From Bacteroidota bacterium (GTDB lineage Bacteria > Bacteroidota > Bacteroidia > Chitinophagales > Chitinophagaceae): DNA of 7,314 bases. Under the pieces are notes generated by a model. The model ran no database searches. It saw nothing but the letters and a program-made list of their open reading frames with translations, and was not told where the DNA came from. Positions 1 through 6,308 of the stretch are shown in pieces. The stretch spans positions 1-7,314 of the forward strand of contig JAGWTK010000190.1 of the NCBI GenBank assembly GCA_028876035.1. Direction: 5' to 3'. The position numbers and the translations under genes were made by a program. Position 1 is the first letter of the stretch. Each line of letters starts with the position of its first letter.

Positions 1-502
1 TCGTGTTCGGATAGCCATTCGGGTAGCCGGGGAACTGCTGATCAAGGGTTCTGCCCAACCAGCCGGTAGTGAGGTATTGATTGGATGCGGCTGCCGTCAA
101 CCAGATATCGGTAGCCCTGAAGTGAGAAAAATTCGGATTGGGATAACTCACCCCCTGAACGATGTTCAACTGGCCATTGTTATAAAGCTGCTGCATCTCG
201 GTCATAGCAGGATGCAAAGCCGTCGCAGATGTACCATTGAGCGCAAGCGCCGCAGATTGCGGAATCAAAATATTGGAGCGCGCTGCCGTTAGCTCGGCAT
301 ATCGATCCAAAGAAAGCACCGTATTCAACCCGTCGTTGCCCCCGTTTAACTGCACCAATACCAGCACACGGCCGTTCATTAAAGTTTGTTGCCCCAGTAA
401 ATGCAGCAAAGGATTTTCTGTCATCGCTTCTACCGGGAGGCCTTTGATGAAGAGGGGCAGCGACAATGCGGGGAATGCCTGTAAAAATTGCCTGCGTTTC
501 AT
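1..502 (-). CDS. DUF1501 family protein, N-terminal part (runs off left edge)
   Basis: The reverse strand is open from an ATG at 502 to the window edge, giving 167 residues and no stop. The N-terminus reads MKRRQFLQAFPALSLPLF, a twin-arginine-type signal (RRQFLQ) with a short hydrophobic stretch, so export by Tat is likely. Family hallmarks follow: LVQLNGGNDGLNT at residues 49-61 (the family's 'GGxDGLNT' block), HPAM at 97-100, and VQGVSYPNPNFSHFRATDIW at 115-134, matching the conserved 'GVGYPNPNRSHFRSMDIW' block. DUF1501 (PF07394) proteins are related to the sulfatase/alkaline phosphatase fold and usually have about 400-500 residues, so well over half is missing here. Their reaction is not established. 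The gene starts 17 bases after the DUF1800 stop and is almost certainly co-transcribed with it. There is no Shine-Dalgarno sequence before the ATG. Family assignment is firm; biochemical role is unknown. Confidence 0.93.
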   Translation of the reverse strand, partial: MKRRQFLQAFPALSLPLFIKGLPVEAMTENPLLHLLGQQTLMNGRVLVLVQLNGGNDGLNTVLSLDRYAELTAARSNILIPQSAALALNGTSATALHPAMTEMQQLYNNGQLNIVQGVSYPNPNFSHFRATDIWLTAAASNQYLTTGWLGRTLDQQFPGYPNGYPNT

Positions 503-519
503 GATGGTTGTTGATGGCT

Positions 520-2268
520 TTAATACAATAAATATTCAGCCAGGCTGGTCATGTAATTAATCAGTGTATCCAGTCGTTTCTGCACAATGCCAAGGGTGGT
601 GGTATTGGTTGGACTTGCCAGGTAATCATTCCAGGCACTGGTCCAGTAGGTATCGTTTACCTGGTTATTCAGGAGGATGGATTTCATGTACTCCTTTTGG
701 GTTTGATCGAGCTCCCTGGGCAGGAGATACAATATAGAGTTGTTGATGACAGCATTCGGATCACCCGCATTCAGAAACTGCTTATTGAAAGCAACAGAAT
801 CAACTTTCAGCTTTACACCGCTCACCGTAACACCAGCATTGGTGAATGCATTCAGGTTTTTTGCCTTTACCTGTATCGTCGCATTCGACATCCAGGTTTC
901 ATAAAATCTGGTATCCACCTGGTAGTACGCAGGCCAGCCTGCCACATTGGGCGGATCACCGATATTCTGCGATTCGGTACTGCACCTGTCGGTAAAACTC
1001 TTCCAATGCGCATATTGGATATCCACCGGCGCGGCCGCGAGGGTTAGATTAAATTCGCGGATCATCGATACATACAAATCAACCGGGCTCTTGATGATTC
1101 CGCCATAGTTGAGGGGATCAAAGAAATGTTCGCTTTTGAACAGCGCTTTCAAAACGGTAGCGATGTTGTAACCGCTGCTGCGGAATACGTCTGCCAGTGG
1201 AGCGATCACATTCGCCTCGATATCGGCGGTAATATTCGAATACACAAACCATATATACAAACGACGCACGACGTATTTCGCGCACTCGTTTGTTGTAAGG
1301 ATCATATCAATCAGCGCGTCGGTTTCATTGGCGCCCTTGGCACCCGTCTGTCCTGTTATGATGGTATTGTTATAGAAAGCCGAGAATTGTTTGTTCGTCG
1401 TGTCGTGTAGGGTGGCATTGAAGCTGGCTGTGACCGTGCTGTCCGTCGTACTCTCTGCAATTCGCCAGCCTGTCAGCACTTTTGCCGCCGCCCTCACATC
1501 ATCTTCGGTATAGTGTGAGTCTGGTCCTTTTCCTACCGTAAACAATTCCTGCAGTTCCCTTCCATAATTCTCATTGGGGGCTGATTTGGTATTGGTATAC
1601 CCGCTCAGGAAAAACAACATATGCGGATCAATCGTCACTTGTTTGAGAAGTGTACGGAAATCACCCAGTCCGTAAGTCCGCAAAATTTTGTGGTGCTGAA
1701 AGGCAGCCTTCGCCCGGTTATAGCCGTTGTTGGTCCCAAAGTGATTGTACCAAAACAACGTGATTTTTTCGTGTATATGTGGCTGTTGGTTGATCATCCT
1801 CCCCAGCCACCAGGGTTTAAAAGAATTGTTGATGCGGTTATTGTTGAGGGTCGCCTTCAGCGTAGTACCGTTCGTATCGACTGGATCCGGCAACCCCGCA
1901 TCAAACCAGGAACTGCCGAACACTACGCCCCCGGTGTCGGTACCCGTCGTGTAATTGTTCAGGGGCAAACTGGCGGGCAGCACAGGATTGTCGATCAAAA
2001 AATCAACAGCGGCACTCAGGGTCATGCCCTTGATCTTATCGACATCTTTCTTAGCGGCACCAAAGCAAACCCTGCGGAGCAGGTGGATCATTTCCTTCTC
2101 CGTCCATGCACCTGTATAGGGCGCAACGCCCGACTGGACGCCTTCGGCCTTGAATGTAAATTGGGAGGGATGATTGGAGTTATTGTTTTCTACAGTGGGG
2201 ATATTGGGATGCTTACTGCCTTTTGCCAGGCGTTTCAGGAACAGCCGGCGCTGGATCGTATTTCCCAT
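520..2268 (-). CDS. DUF1800 family protein
   Basis: The gene encodes 582 residues in the length range of the family (PF08811). Hallmarks in order: HLLRRVCFG at residues 62-70 (family 'HLLxRxxFG'); WWLGRMI at 153-159 and EKITLFWYNHFGT at 167-179 (family 'EKMTLFWHNHF'); NENYGRELQELFTVG at 232-246 and YTEDDVRAAAKVLTGW at 253-268 (family 'NENFARELMELFTLG..YTExDVxxxARxLTGW'); SEHFFDP at 379-385 followed by IKSPVDL at 392-398; and GDPPNVAGW at 437-445. The N-terminus has RRLFLKRL at 7-14, like a Tat motif, but residues 15-60 are polar and no hydrophobic signal core follows. The function of the family is unknown. Genes for DUF1800 and DUF1501 proteins are commonly adjacent in Bacteroidota, Planctomycetota and Proteobacteria, as here, suggesting that the two act together in the envelope (inference). 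No Shine-Dalgarno sequence precedes the ATG. Confidence 0.95.
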   Translation of the reverse strand: MGNTIQRRLFLKRLAKGSKHPNIPTVENNNSNHPSQFTFKAEGVQSGVAPYTGAWTEKEMIHLLRRVCFGAAKKDVDKIKGMTLSAAVDFLIDNPVLPASLPLNNYTTGTDTGGVVFGSSWFDAGLPDPVDTNGTTLKATLNNNRINNSFKPWWLGRMINQQPHIHEKITLFWYNHFGTNNGYNRAKAAFQHHKILRTYGLGDFRTLLKQVTIDPHMLFFLSGYTNTKSAPNENYGRELQELFTVGKGPDSHYTEDDVRAAAKVLTGWRIAESTTDSTVTASFNATLHDTTNKQFSAFYNNTIITGQTGAKGANETDALIDMILTTNECAKYVVRRLYIWFVYSNITADIEANVIAPLADVFRSSGYNIATVLKALFKSEHFFDPLNYGGIIKSPVDLYVSMIREFNLTLAAAPVDIQYAHWKSFTDRCSTESQNIGDPPNVAGWPAYYQVDTRFYETWMSNATIQVKAKNLNAFTNAGVTVSGVKLKVDSVAFNKQFLNAGDPNAVINNSILYLLPRELDQTQKEYMKSILLNNQVNDTYWTSAWNDYLASPTNTTTLGIVQKRLDTLINYMTSLAEYLLY

Positions 2269-2433
2269 AAAAGAGCGATTGTTAAAGTAAGTTAAAGATT
2301 AAAACGGAATTAAAATGCAAACCGTTGGTTATTGTGGAAAATCAGCGCAGCTAAAATGTTAATGTCTATTTTCAAATCGGTTGCATGACGCAAAAAACTC
2401 AACGGTATTTTTATTTTTGAAAAAACTGCACCC
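2269..2433. promoter_or_regulatory. Divergent intergenic region with candidate promoters
   Basis: This AT-rich stretch separates the minus-strand DUF1800 gene from the plus-strand esterase gene, so it must hold promoters for both directions. On the plus strand, TATTTTTG at 2412-2419 fits the Bacteroidota -7 consensus TAnnTTTG and lies 14 bases before the esterase ATG. No TTTG is found at the usual 19-21 base spacing; the nearest TTG (2381-2383) is about 28 bases away. On the minus strand, TACTTTA (plus coordinates 2283-2289) is a weaker candidate. The direct repeat GTTAAAG at 2281-2287 and 2291-2297 lies close to the DUF1800 start. TGCAAACCG (2316-2324) and CGGTTGCA (2378-2385) form an imperfect inverted pair. 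Function is inferred from position; the elements are only partial consensus matches. Confidence 0.4.
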
Positions 2434-3273
2434 ATGCGGAGGTTTATTGTTTCGGCCTGCTTACTGATTGTTTTTGCAGCCTGCCAAAAACCCTTCACCC
2501 TTCCGGGCTCCAGTTCCAGCGTCCAAACAGACCTCGCCTATGGCAGTGATACAAAACAGAAGCTGGATATTTATTTACCTGCAGGGCGTTCAACGGACAG
2601 CACCAGGTTGCTCGTATTAATTCATGGCGGGGCCTGGACAACGGGCGATAAGGCCGACTTTAGCACCAACATCACTGCATTGCAACAGTTGTTGCCGAAC
2701 TATGCCATCGCCAATATCAACTACCGGCTGGAAGCCAATGGGCAAAACACTTTTCCCGCCCAGGAAAACGATGTAAAAACGGCGCTTGATTTTATTTACA
2801 ATCATCGTAAGGATTATGGCATCTCCGACAAATGGGTGCTGCTGGGCGCGAGCGCAGGTGCACACCTGGCGATGTTGCAGGGGTATAAATACAGCAGTCC
2901 GGTTAAACCAGCCGCGATCGTTTCATTCTTTGGGCCCTCGGAACTCGTTGCACTCTATAACTCCAATCCACTGATCGGCTTGTCGATGGTGCCCTTGTTG
3001 AATGGAACACCGGCCAGCAACCCCGGCAGCTATCAACAATCAAGTCCGTATAACTTTATTACGACGCAGTCCCCTCCCACCATCTTACTGCACGGAGGCG
3101 CTGATCCGCTGGTGCCGGTAACACAATCGACTGTTGTGCGTGACAAGCTCCAGTCGCTCGGTGTAACAACACAATATGTCTTCTATCCCAACAATGGTCA
3201 TGGCTGGGATGGTGCCGACCTGACCGACTCTTACGCCAGGATTATCGCCTTCCTAAACGCGAACGTGCATTAA
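2434..3273 (+). CDS. Lipoprotein alpha/beta hydrolase (BD-FAE/esterase-like)
   Basis: The 279-residue product begins with a lipoprotein signal: basic MRR, a hydrophobic stretch, then VFAAC with the lipidated cysteine at position 17. The rest is an alpha/beta-hydrolase of the carboxylesterase/lipase type. The oxyanion-hole motif HGGAW is at 64-68, NYRL at 96-99, and the nucleophile elbow GASAG at 138-142 puts the catalytic serine at S140. ADPLVP at 223-228 supplies D224, and NGHGW at 254-258 supplies H256, so the catalytic triad is complete. The family (BD-FAE-like, PF20434/PF00135 neighbourhood) includes feruloyl and acetyl esterases acting on polysaccharide side chains; the substrate here cannot be told from sequence. 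No acidic surface-export signature follows the cysteine (CQKPFT), so an inward-facing, periplasmic location is a reasonable guess. No carbohydrate-locus partner is adjacent. A rarA gene follows after 49 bases. Confidence 0.92.
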   Translation: MRRFIVSACLLIVFAACQKPFTLPGSSSSVQTDLAYGSDTKQKLDIYLPAGRSTDSTRLLVLIHGGAWTTGDKADFSTNITALQQLLPNYAIANINYRLEANGQNTFPAQENDVKTALDFIYNHRKDYGISDKWVLLGASAGAHLAMLQGYKYSSPVKPAAIVSFFGPSELVALYNSNPLIGLSMVPLLNGTPASNPGSYQQSSPYNFITTQSPPTILLHGGADPLVPVTQSTVVRDKLQSLGVTTQYVFYPNNGHGWDGADLTDSYARIIAFLNANVH

Positions 3274-3303
3274 AAACCCGGTTGCAACCAAAAGGCCATC
3301 CGA

Positions 3304-3318
3304 TTTTTTGTTACTTTG
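3304..3318 (+). promoter_or_regulatory. Candidate promoter element immediately before rarA
   Basis: TTTTTTGTTACTTTG ends only four bases before the rarA ATG. TACTTTG (3312-3318) is one base shorter than the Bacteroidota -7 consensus TAnnTTTG. If it is the -7 element, transcription would begin at or within a few bases of the start codon, making a leaderless or nearly leaderless mRNA. The upstream gap (3274-3322) holds the perfect palindrome GGTTGCAACC at 3280-3289 and no convincing terminator, so read-through from the esterase gene is equally possible. The element is seen; its use as a promoter is inferred. Confidence 0.35.
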
Positions 3319-3322
3319 AAAT

Positions 3323-4579
3323 ATGGCAGCACCCCTGGCAGAAAGGTTGCGACCCGTGTCGCTGGATGATCTGGCCGGACAAGAACACCTCAGCGGCAAG
3401 GACAGTATTCTACGCAAGGCGATCGAAAGAAAACAATTACCCTCCATGATTTTGTGGGGTCCACCGGGTGTGGGCAAAACCACCATCGCTAATATTATTG
3501 CACATACGCTGGGATTTCCATTTTTCACACTCAGTGCGATTAGTTCAGGTGTGAAAGATGTGCGGGAAGTAATCGAAGCGGCCAAATCACAACCCAACTG
3601 CATTCTTTTTATCGATGAGATCCACCGTTTCAACAAAGGGCAACAGGATGCCTTACTCGGTGCGGTCGAAAAAGGAACCGTCACGCTGATCGGTGCTACT
3701 ACCGAAAATCCGTCGTTTGAGGTGAACGCGGCCTTACTCAGTCGATGCCAGGTATACGTACTGAAAGCATTGGGCGAAAAAGAACTGGTGGGTCTGCTGC
3801 AACATGCTATCGCAACCGACAAAGTCTTACAGTCGAAAAAGATTGAACTGCAGGAAACAGAAGCGCTGATCAATATCTCGGGTGGAGATGCCCGTAAGTT
3901 GTTAAACCTGCTGGAACTGGTAGTGAATGCGCTCGGAGAGCCAGCCATTATTACCGACCAGTCGGTGATGGACATCGCTCAAAAAAGAGTGGCGCTGTAC
4001 GATAAAAAAGGAGAACAGCATTATGATATTGTTTCAGCTTTTATAAAATCCATGCGCGGCAGTGATCCGAACGGCGCTGTTTACTGGTTGGCCCGCATGA
4101 TAGAAGGCGGGGAAGATGTGCAATTCATCGCAAGAAGAATGCTGATACTTGCCAGCGAAGACATCGGCAATGCAAACCCCACGGCCCTGATCATGGCCAA
4201 TGCCACTTTCGAAGCGGTTAGCAAGATTGGCTACCCGGAATCACGCATCATCTTATCGCAATGTGCCGTGTACCTGGCCTCTTCCCCAAAAAGCAATGCC
4301 TCCTACGAAGCCATTGGCGCAGCCCAGGCAGCTGTGCGCCAGGCAGGCGACCTGCCCGTGCCTTTGCACCTGCGCAATGCACCTACCAAACTGATGAAGA
4401 ACATGGATTACGGAAAAAACTATCAATACGCCCACAGCTTTGAAAACAATTTCGCCGACCAGGAATACCTGCCGGATCACTTACGCGGAACGGTGTTCTA
4501 TCAACCCGGAAAAAATGCCCGTGAAGAAGAGCTGAGGAAGTTTCTTCGGGAAAGGTGGAAGGGGAAGTACGGGTATTAG
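3323..4579 (+). CDS. rarA: Replication-associated recombination protein A (AAA+ ATPase, RarA/MgsA)
   Basis: The 418-residue product is a full-length RarA/MgsA/WRNIP1-family clamp-loader-like ATPase; E. coli RarA is slightly longer. It acts at stalled or gapped replication forks, binding SSB and DNA ends as a tetramer. Visible motifs: the family N-terminus with LAERLRP and LAGQEHL (residues 5-23), which fixes the start; Walker A GPPGVGKT at 46-53; Walker B LFIDEIHRF at 95-103; sensor 1 GATTEN at 124-129; arginine finger in LLSRCQV (R141); and sensor 2 GGDARKLLN at 187-195. The C-terminal oligomerisation domain begins near 238 with FIKSMRGSDPNGAVYWLARM and includes RRMLILASEDIGNANP at 271-286 and YAHSFENNFADQEYLP at 369-384. 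All ATPase residues are intact. There is no Shine-Dalgarno sequence. The neighbouring genes do not suggest a special role; this is a housekeeping gene. Confidence 0.98.
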   Translation: MAAPLAERLRPVSLDDLAGQEHLSGKDSILRKAIERKQLPSMILWGPPGVGKTTIANIIAHTLGFPFFTLSAISSGVKDVREVIEAAKSQPNCILFIDEIHRFNKGQQDALLGAVEKGTVTLIGATTENPSFEVNAALLSRCQVYVLKALGEKELVGLLQHAIATDKVLQSKKIELQETEALINISGGDARKLLNLLELVVNALGEPAIITDQSVMDIAQKRVALYDKKGEQHYDIVSAFIKSMRGSDPNGAVYWLARMIEGGEDVQFIARRMLILASEDIGNANPTALIMANATFEAVSKIGYPESRIILSQCAVYLASSPKSNASYEAIGAAQAAVRQAGDLPVPLHLRNAPTKLMKNMDYGKNYQYAHSFENNFADQEYLPDHLRGTVFYQPGKNAREEELRKFLRERWKGKYGY

Positions 4580-4733
4580 TTCTAAGTTTTAAGTCTTTTT
4601 GAATTGCCATTATGCTCCCGCAAAGGGTCAGGCGTCGGGAGAAGCACAAATGGATCAAAAACTGAAGCTGAAGCGCTGATAAGCGAACAAATGCTGAAGT
4701 CACAGTAGTACTGAAGTTTAATCAAGGCGTAAA
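4580..4733. other. Non-coding spacer after rarA with short repeats
   Basis: No gene is supported here. Just after the rarA stop there is TAAGTTTTAAGTCTTTTTG, T-rich but without a real stem. CTCCCG (4615-4620) and CGGGAG (4636-4641) could form a 6-bp stem with a 15-base loop, not followed by T residues. The hexamer CTGAAG occurs four times: twice in tandem at 4662-4673, then at 4694-4699 and 4711-4716. The only ATG-led frame (4612-4665, 17 codons plus stop) is too short and basic to call. Nothing resembles a known RNA family. Confidence 0.4.
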
Positions 4734-4772
4734 GCCGCCATCAGGGCGTAGTTGATGGCGGCCGGCTTTTTT
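4734..4772 (+). terminator. Hairpin with T-run (likely rho-independent terminator of rarA)
   Basis: GCCGCCATCA (4734-4743) and TGATGGCGGC (4753-4762) form a perfect, GC-rich 10-bp stem with a 9-base loop. A run of six T follows at 4767-4772, after the four bases CGGC. An alternative outer pairing lets AAAGCC (4731-4736) pair with GGCTTT (4764-4769). The position, downstream of rarA and upstream of the peptidase promoter region, suits transcription termination. The distance from the rarA stop (about 150 bases) is rather long. Confidence 0.65.
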
Positions 4773-4773
4773 G

Positions 4774-4801
4774 GTTACTTTTTTTCCGCAAAAAAAGTAA
4801 C
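4774..4801. repeat. Perfect 28-base inverted repeat (hairpin)
   Basis: The arms GTTACTTTTTTT (4774-4785) and AAAAAAAGTAAC (4790-4801) are exactly complementary, 12 bp, around the 4-base loop CCGC. It follows directly on the T-run of the preceding GC-rich hairpin, making a composite two-hairpin element. Being near-symmetric, it could end transcription from either side or bind a dimeric protein; it could also be a copy of a dispersed intergenic repeat. Only the structure is directly seen. Confidence 0.7.
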
Positions 4802-4853
4802 AGTTCAAATCTTACACTATCTTATCTATTATTTTTCGACATCTTCTACTATT

Positions 4854-6203
4854 ATGAGAAAACAACTCTTATTTGCATTAATGCTAATCGCAGCAGCTCC
4901 GGCATTCGCACAAACAACTGTACAAAGAGATCCGCAGATCGAACAAATGGTCAACGCGGTATCCGCAGATTCCCTGCAATCGTATATCAAAACACTGGTA
5001 AGCTTTGGCACCCGAAGCACGCTTAGCACACAAACTGATCCAAAGAAAGGCATTGGTGCCGCACGCAATTGGGTGCTGTCGAAATTCAATGAATTTGGGA
5101 AACAGGCAGGCGGCAGACTGAGTGCCATCATTGATACAACAACGCTGCCGGCCGACGGGAAAAGGGTGGATGCAGCATTGGTACTGGGCAATGTAGTGGC
5201 TACGCTTAAAGGGACGGATCCAAATGACGATCGGATATTTTTGATTAGCGGACACCTCGACAGTCGTCGCAGCAATGTGATGGACAAAACCGGAGACGCT
5301 CCCGGAGCCAATGACGACGGTAGCGGAACAGCCGCCGTGATCGAATGCGCGCGGGTGATGAGTAAATTTTCCTTTCCGGCGACCATCATCTTCATTGCCG
5401 TTAGCGGGGAAGAACAGGGACTGCTGGGCGCTGCCTACATGGCAAACAAACTGAAAAAAGAAAATGCGCATCTCGAAGCCGTACTGAACAACGATATCAT
5501 GGGCAGTAACAATAGCAGCGAAACCAATATTATCGACAATACCCGCATACGAGTTTTCAGCGAAGGACTTCCCGCCTACGAAACAGAGAAAACGGCGGCG
5601 AATATCCGGCAGCTGGGATTGGAGAACGATGGCAAATCAAGGCAACTTGCAAGGTATGTAAAAGAGATTGGCGAACGGTATGTCGACAATCTCCAGGTAG
5701 TGATGGTATACCGCAACGATCGGTTCTTGCGAGGTGGCGACCACACGCCCTACGTAATGAATGGGTTTGCGGCCGTACGCATTACCGAGATGAATGAAAA
5801 CTACTACCACCAGCACCAGGACGTGCGGGTTGAAAAAGGCATTCAATATGGCGACTTAACCGAGTTCATGGATTTCGAATACCTGCGCAAGAACACGGCG
5901 ATGAATGTGGCCAGCCTCGCTAACCTGTCGAAATCGCCATCAATGCCACAGCATGTTACGGTAGATGTAAAACAACTCGACAACTACACCGTATTAAACT
6001 GGGAAAAGCCGAAGTCGGGCAATGTTAAAGGCTTCTATGTACTGATGCGTGAAACAACGAGCGCTGTTTGGCAGAGAAAGATATTTACGACAGCAACGAC
6101 CATCCGGCTGCCCTATTCAAAAGACAATTACTTTTTCGCGGTACAGTCGCTGAGCGAAGACGGCAACGAAGGCCTGGCGGTTGTTCCCGCCGTTGGCAGG
6201 TAA
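4854..6203 (+). CDS. Secreted M28-family zinc aminopeptidase with C-terminal Fn3-like domain
   Basis: The start is set at the ATG at 4854 because it opens a textbook signal peptide, MRKQLLFALMLIAAAPAFAQ, with cleavage expected after AFA (residue 19). An in-frame TTG further upstream (4752) would translate the hairpins and is rejected. The 449-residue product is an M28 (PF04389) metallopeptidase. The zinc ligands and base are visible: H134 in SGHLDSR; bridging D154 in GANDDGSG (151-158); E186 (general base) and E187 in SGEEQGLLGA; D214 in NNDIMG; and H319 in YYHQHQD. GGDHTPYVMNGFAAVRITE at 294-312 is the usual substrate-pocket region. Residues about 363-449 look like a fibronectin type III domain (VLNWEKP, GFYVLMRE, NYFFAVQSLSEDGNEG). 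It probably trims peptides in the periplasm or outside the cell; substrate preference is unknown. There is no Shine-Dalgarno sequence; TATTTTTC at 4830-4837 is a near match to the -7 consensus. Confidence 0.94.
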   Translation: MRKQLLFALMLIAAAPAFAQTTVQRDPQIEQMVNAVSADSLQSYIKTLVSFGTRSTLSTQTDPKKGIGAARNWVLSKFNEFGKQAGGRLSAIIDTTTLPADGKRVDAALVLGNVVATLKGTDPNDDRIFLISGHLDSRRSNVMDKTGDAPGANDDGSGTAAVIECARVMSKFSFPATIIFIAVSGEEQGLLGAAYMANKLKKENAHLEAVLNNDIMGSNNSSETNIIDNTRIRVFSEGLPAYETEKTAANIRQLGLENDGKSRQLARYVKEIGERYVDNLQVVMVYRNDRFLRGGDHTPYVMNGFAAVRITEMNENYYHQHQDVRVEKGIQYGDLTEFMDFEYLRKNTAMNVASLANLSKSPSMPQHVTVDVKQLDNYTVLNWEKPKSGNVKGFYVLMRETTSAVWQRKIFTTATTIRLPYSKDNYFFAVQSLSEDGNEGLAVVPAVGR

Positions 6204-6237
6204 GCATCACCGTTATACAACGCGCTCAAGTAGAGCT

Positions 6238-6270
6238 AAGCAGGTCTGATAAACCTGCTTTGTTTTTTTT
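6238..6270 (+). terminator. Rho-independent terminator after the M28 peptidase gene
   Basis: AAGCAGGT (6238-6245) and ACCTGCTT (6253-6260) make a perfect 8-bp stem with a 7-base loop, followed by TG and then eight T (6263-6270). It lies 35 bases after the peptidase stop codon. Read from the other side there is no T-run after the stem, so it should act mainly on plus-strand transcripts and shield the convergent outer-membrane gene. Confidence 0.88.
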
Positions 6271-6308
6271 ATAGCGATGCTGTATGTTTTGGCTATTTAC
6301 CATGCTCC

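Noticed and set aside
1621..2295. Long plus-strand open frame (224 codons) opposite DUF1800
   Set aside because: It lies entirely antisense to a gene with many family motifs, has no recognisable domain, and its composition is that of a reverse-complement shadow.
2381..2419. Full Bacteroidota promoter (TTTG with TAnnTTTG) before the esterase gene
   Set aside because: Only the -7 part is convincing; the nearest TTG is about 28 bases upstream, beyond the usual 17-23, so a complete promoter is not claimed.
2310..2498. Small minus-strand open frame (62 codons) across the divergent promoter region
   Set aside because: It overlaps the esterase signal peptide on the opposite strand and has no domain or start signal.
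3253..3975. Long minus-strand open frame (240 codons) opposite rarA
   Set aside because: The Ser-rich product is a frame shadow of the conserved AAA+ domain; no motif, signal or start context supports it.
4752..4853. Upstream TTG start extending the M28 protein by 34 residues
   Set aside because: The extension is encoded by the hairpin element and would bury the clear signal peptide starting at 4854.
4829..5471. Two overlapping minus-strand open frames (188 and 195 codons) opposite the M28 gene
   Set aside because: They overlap each other and the signal peptide and active-site region of a clear peptidase gene; neither resembles a protein family.
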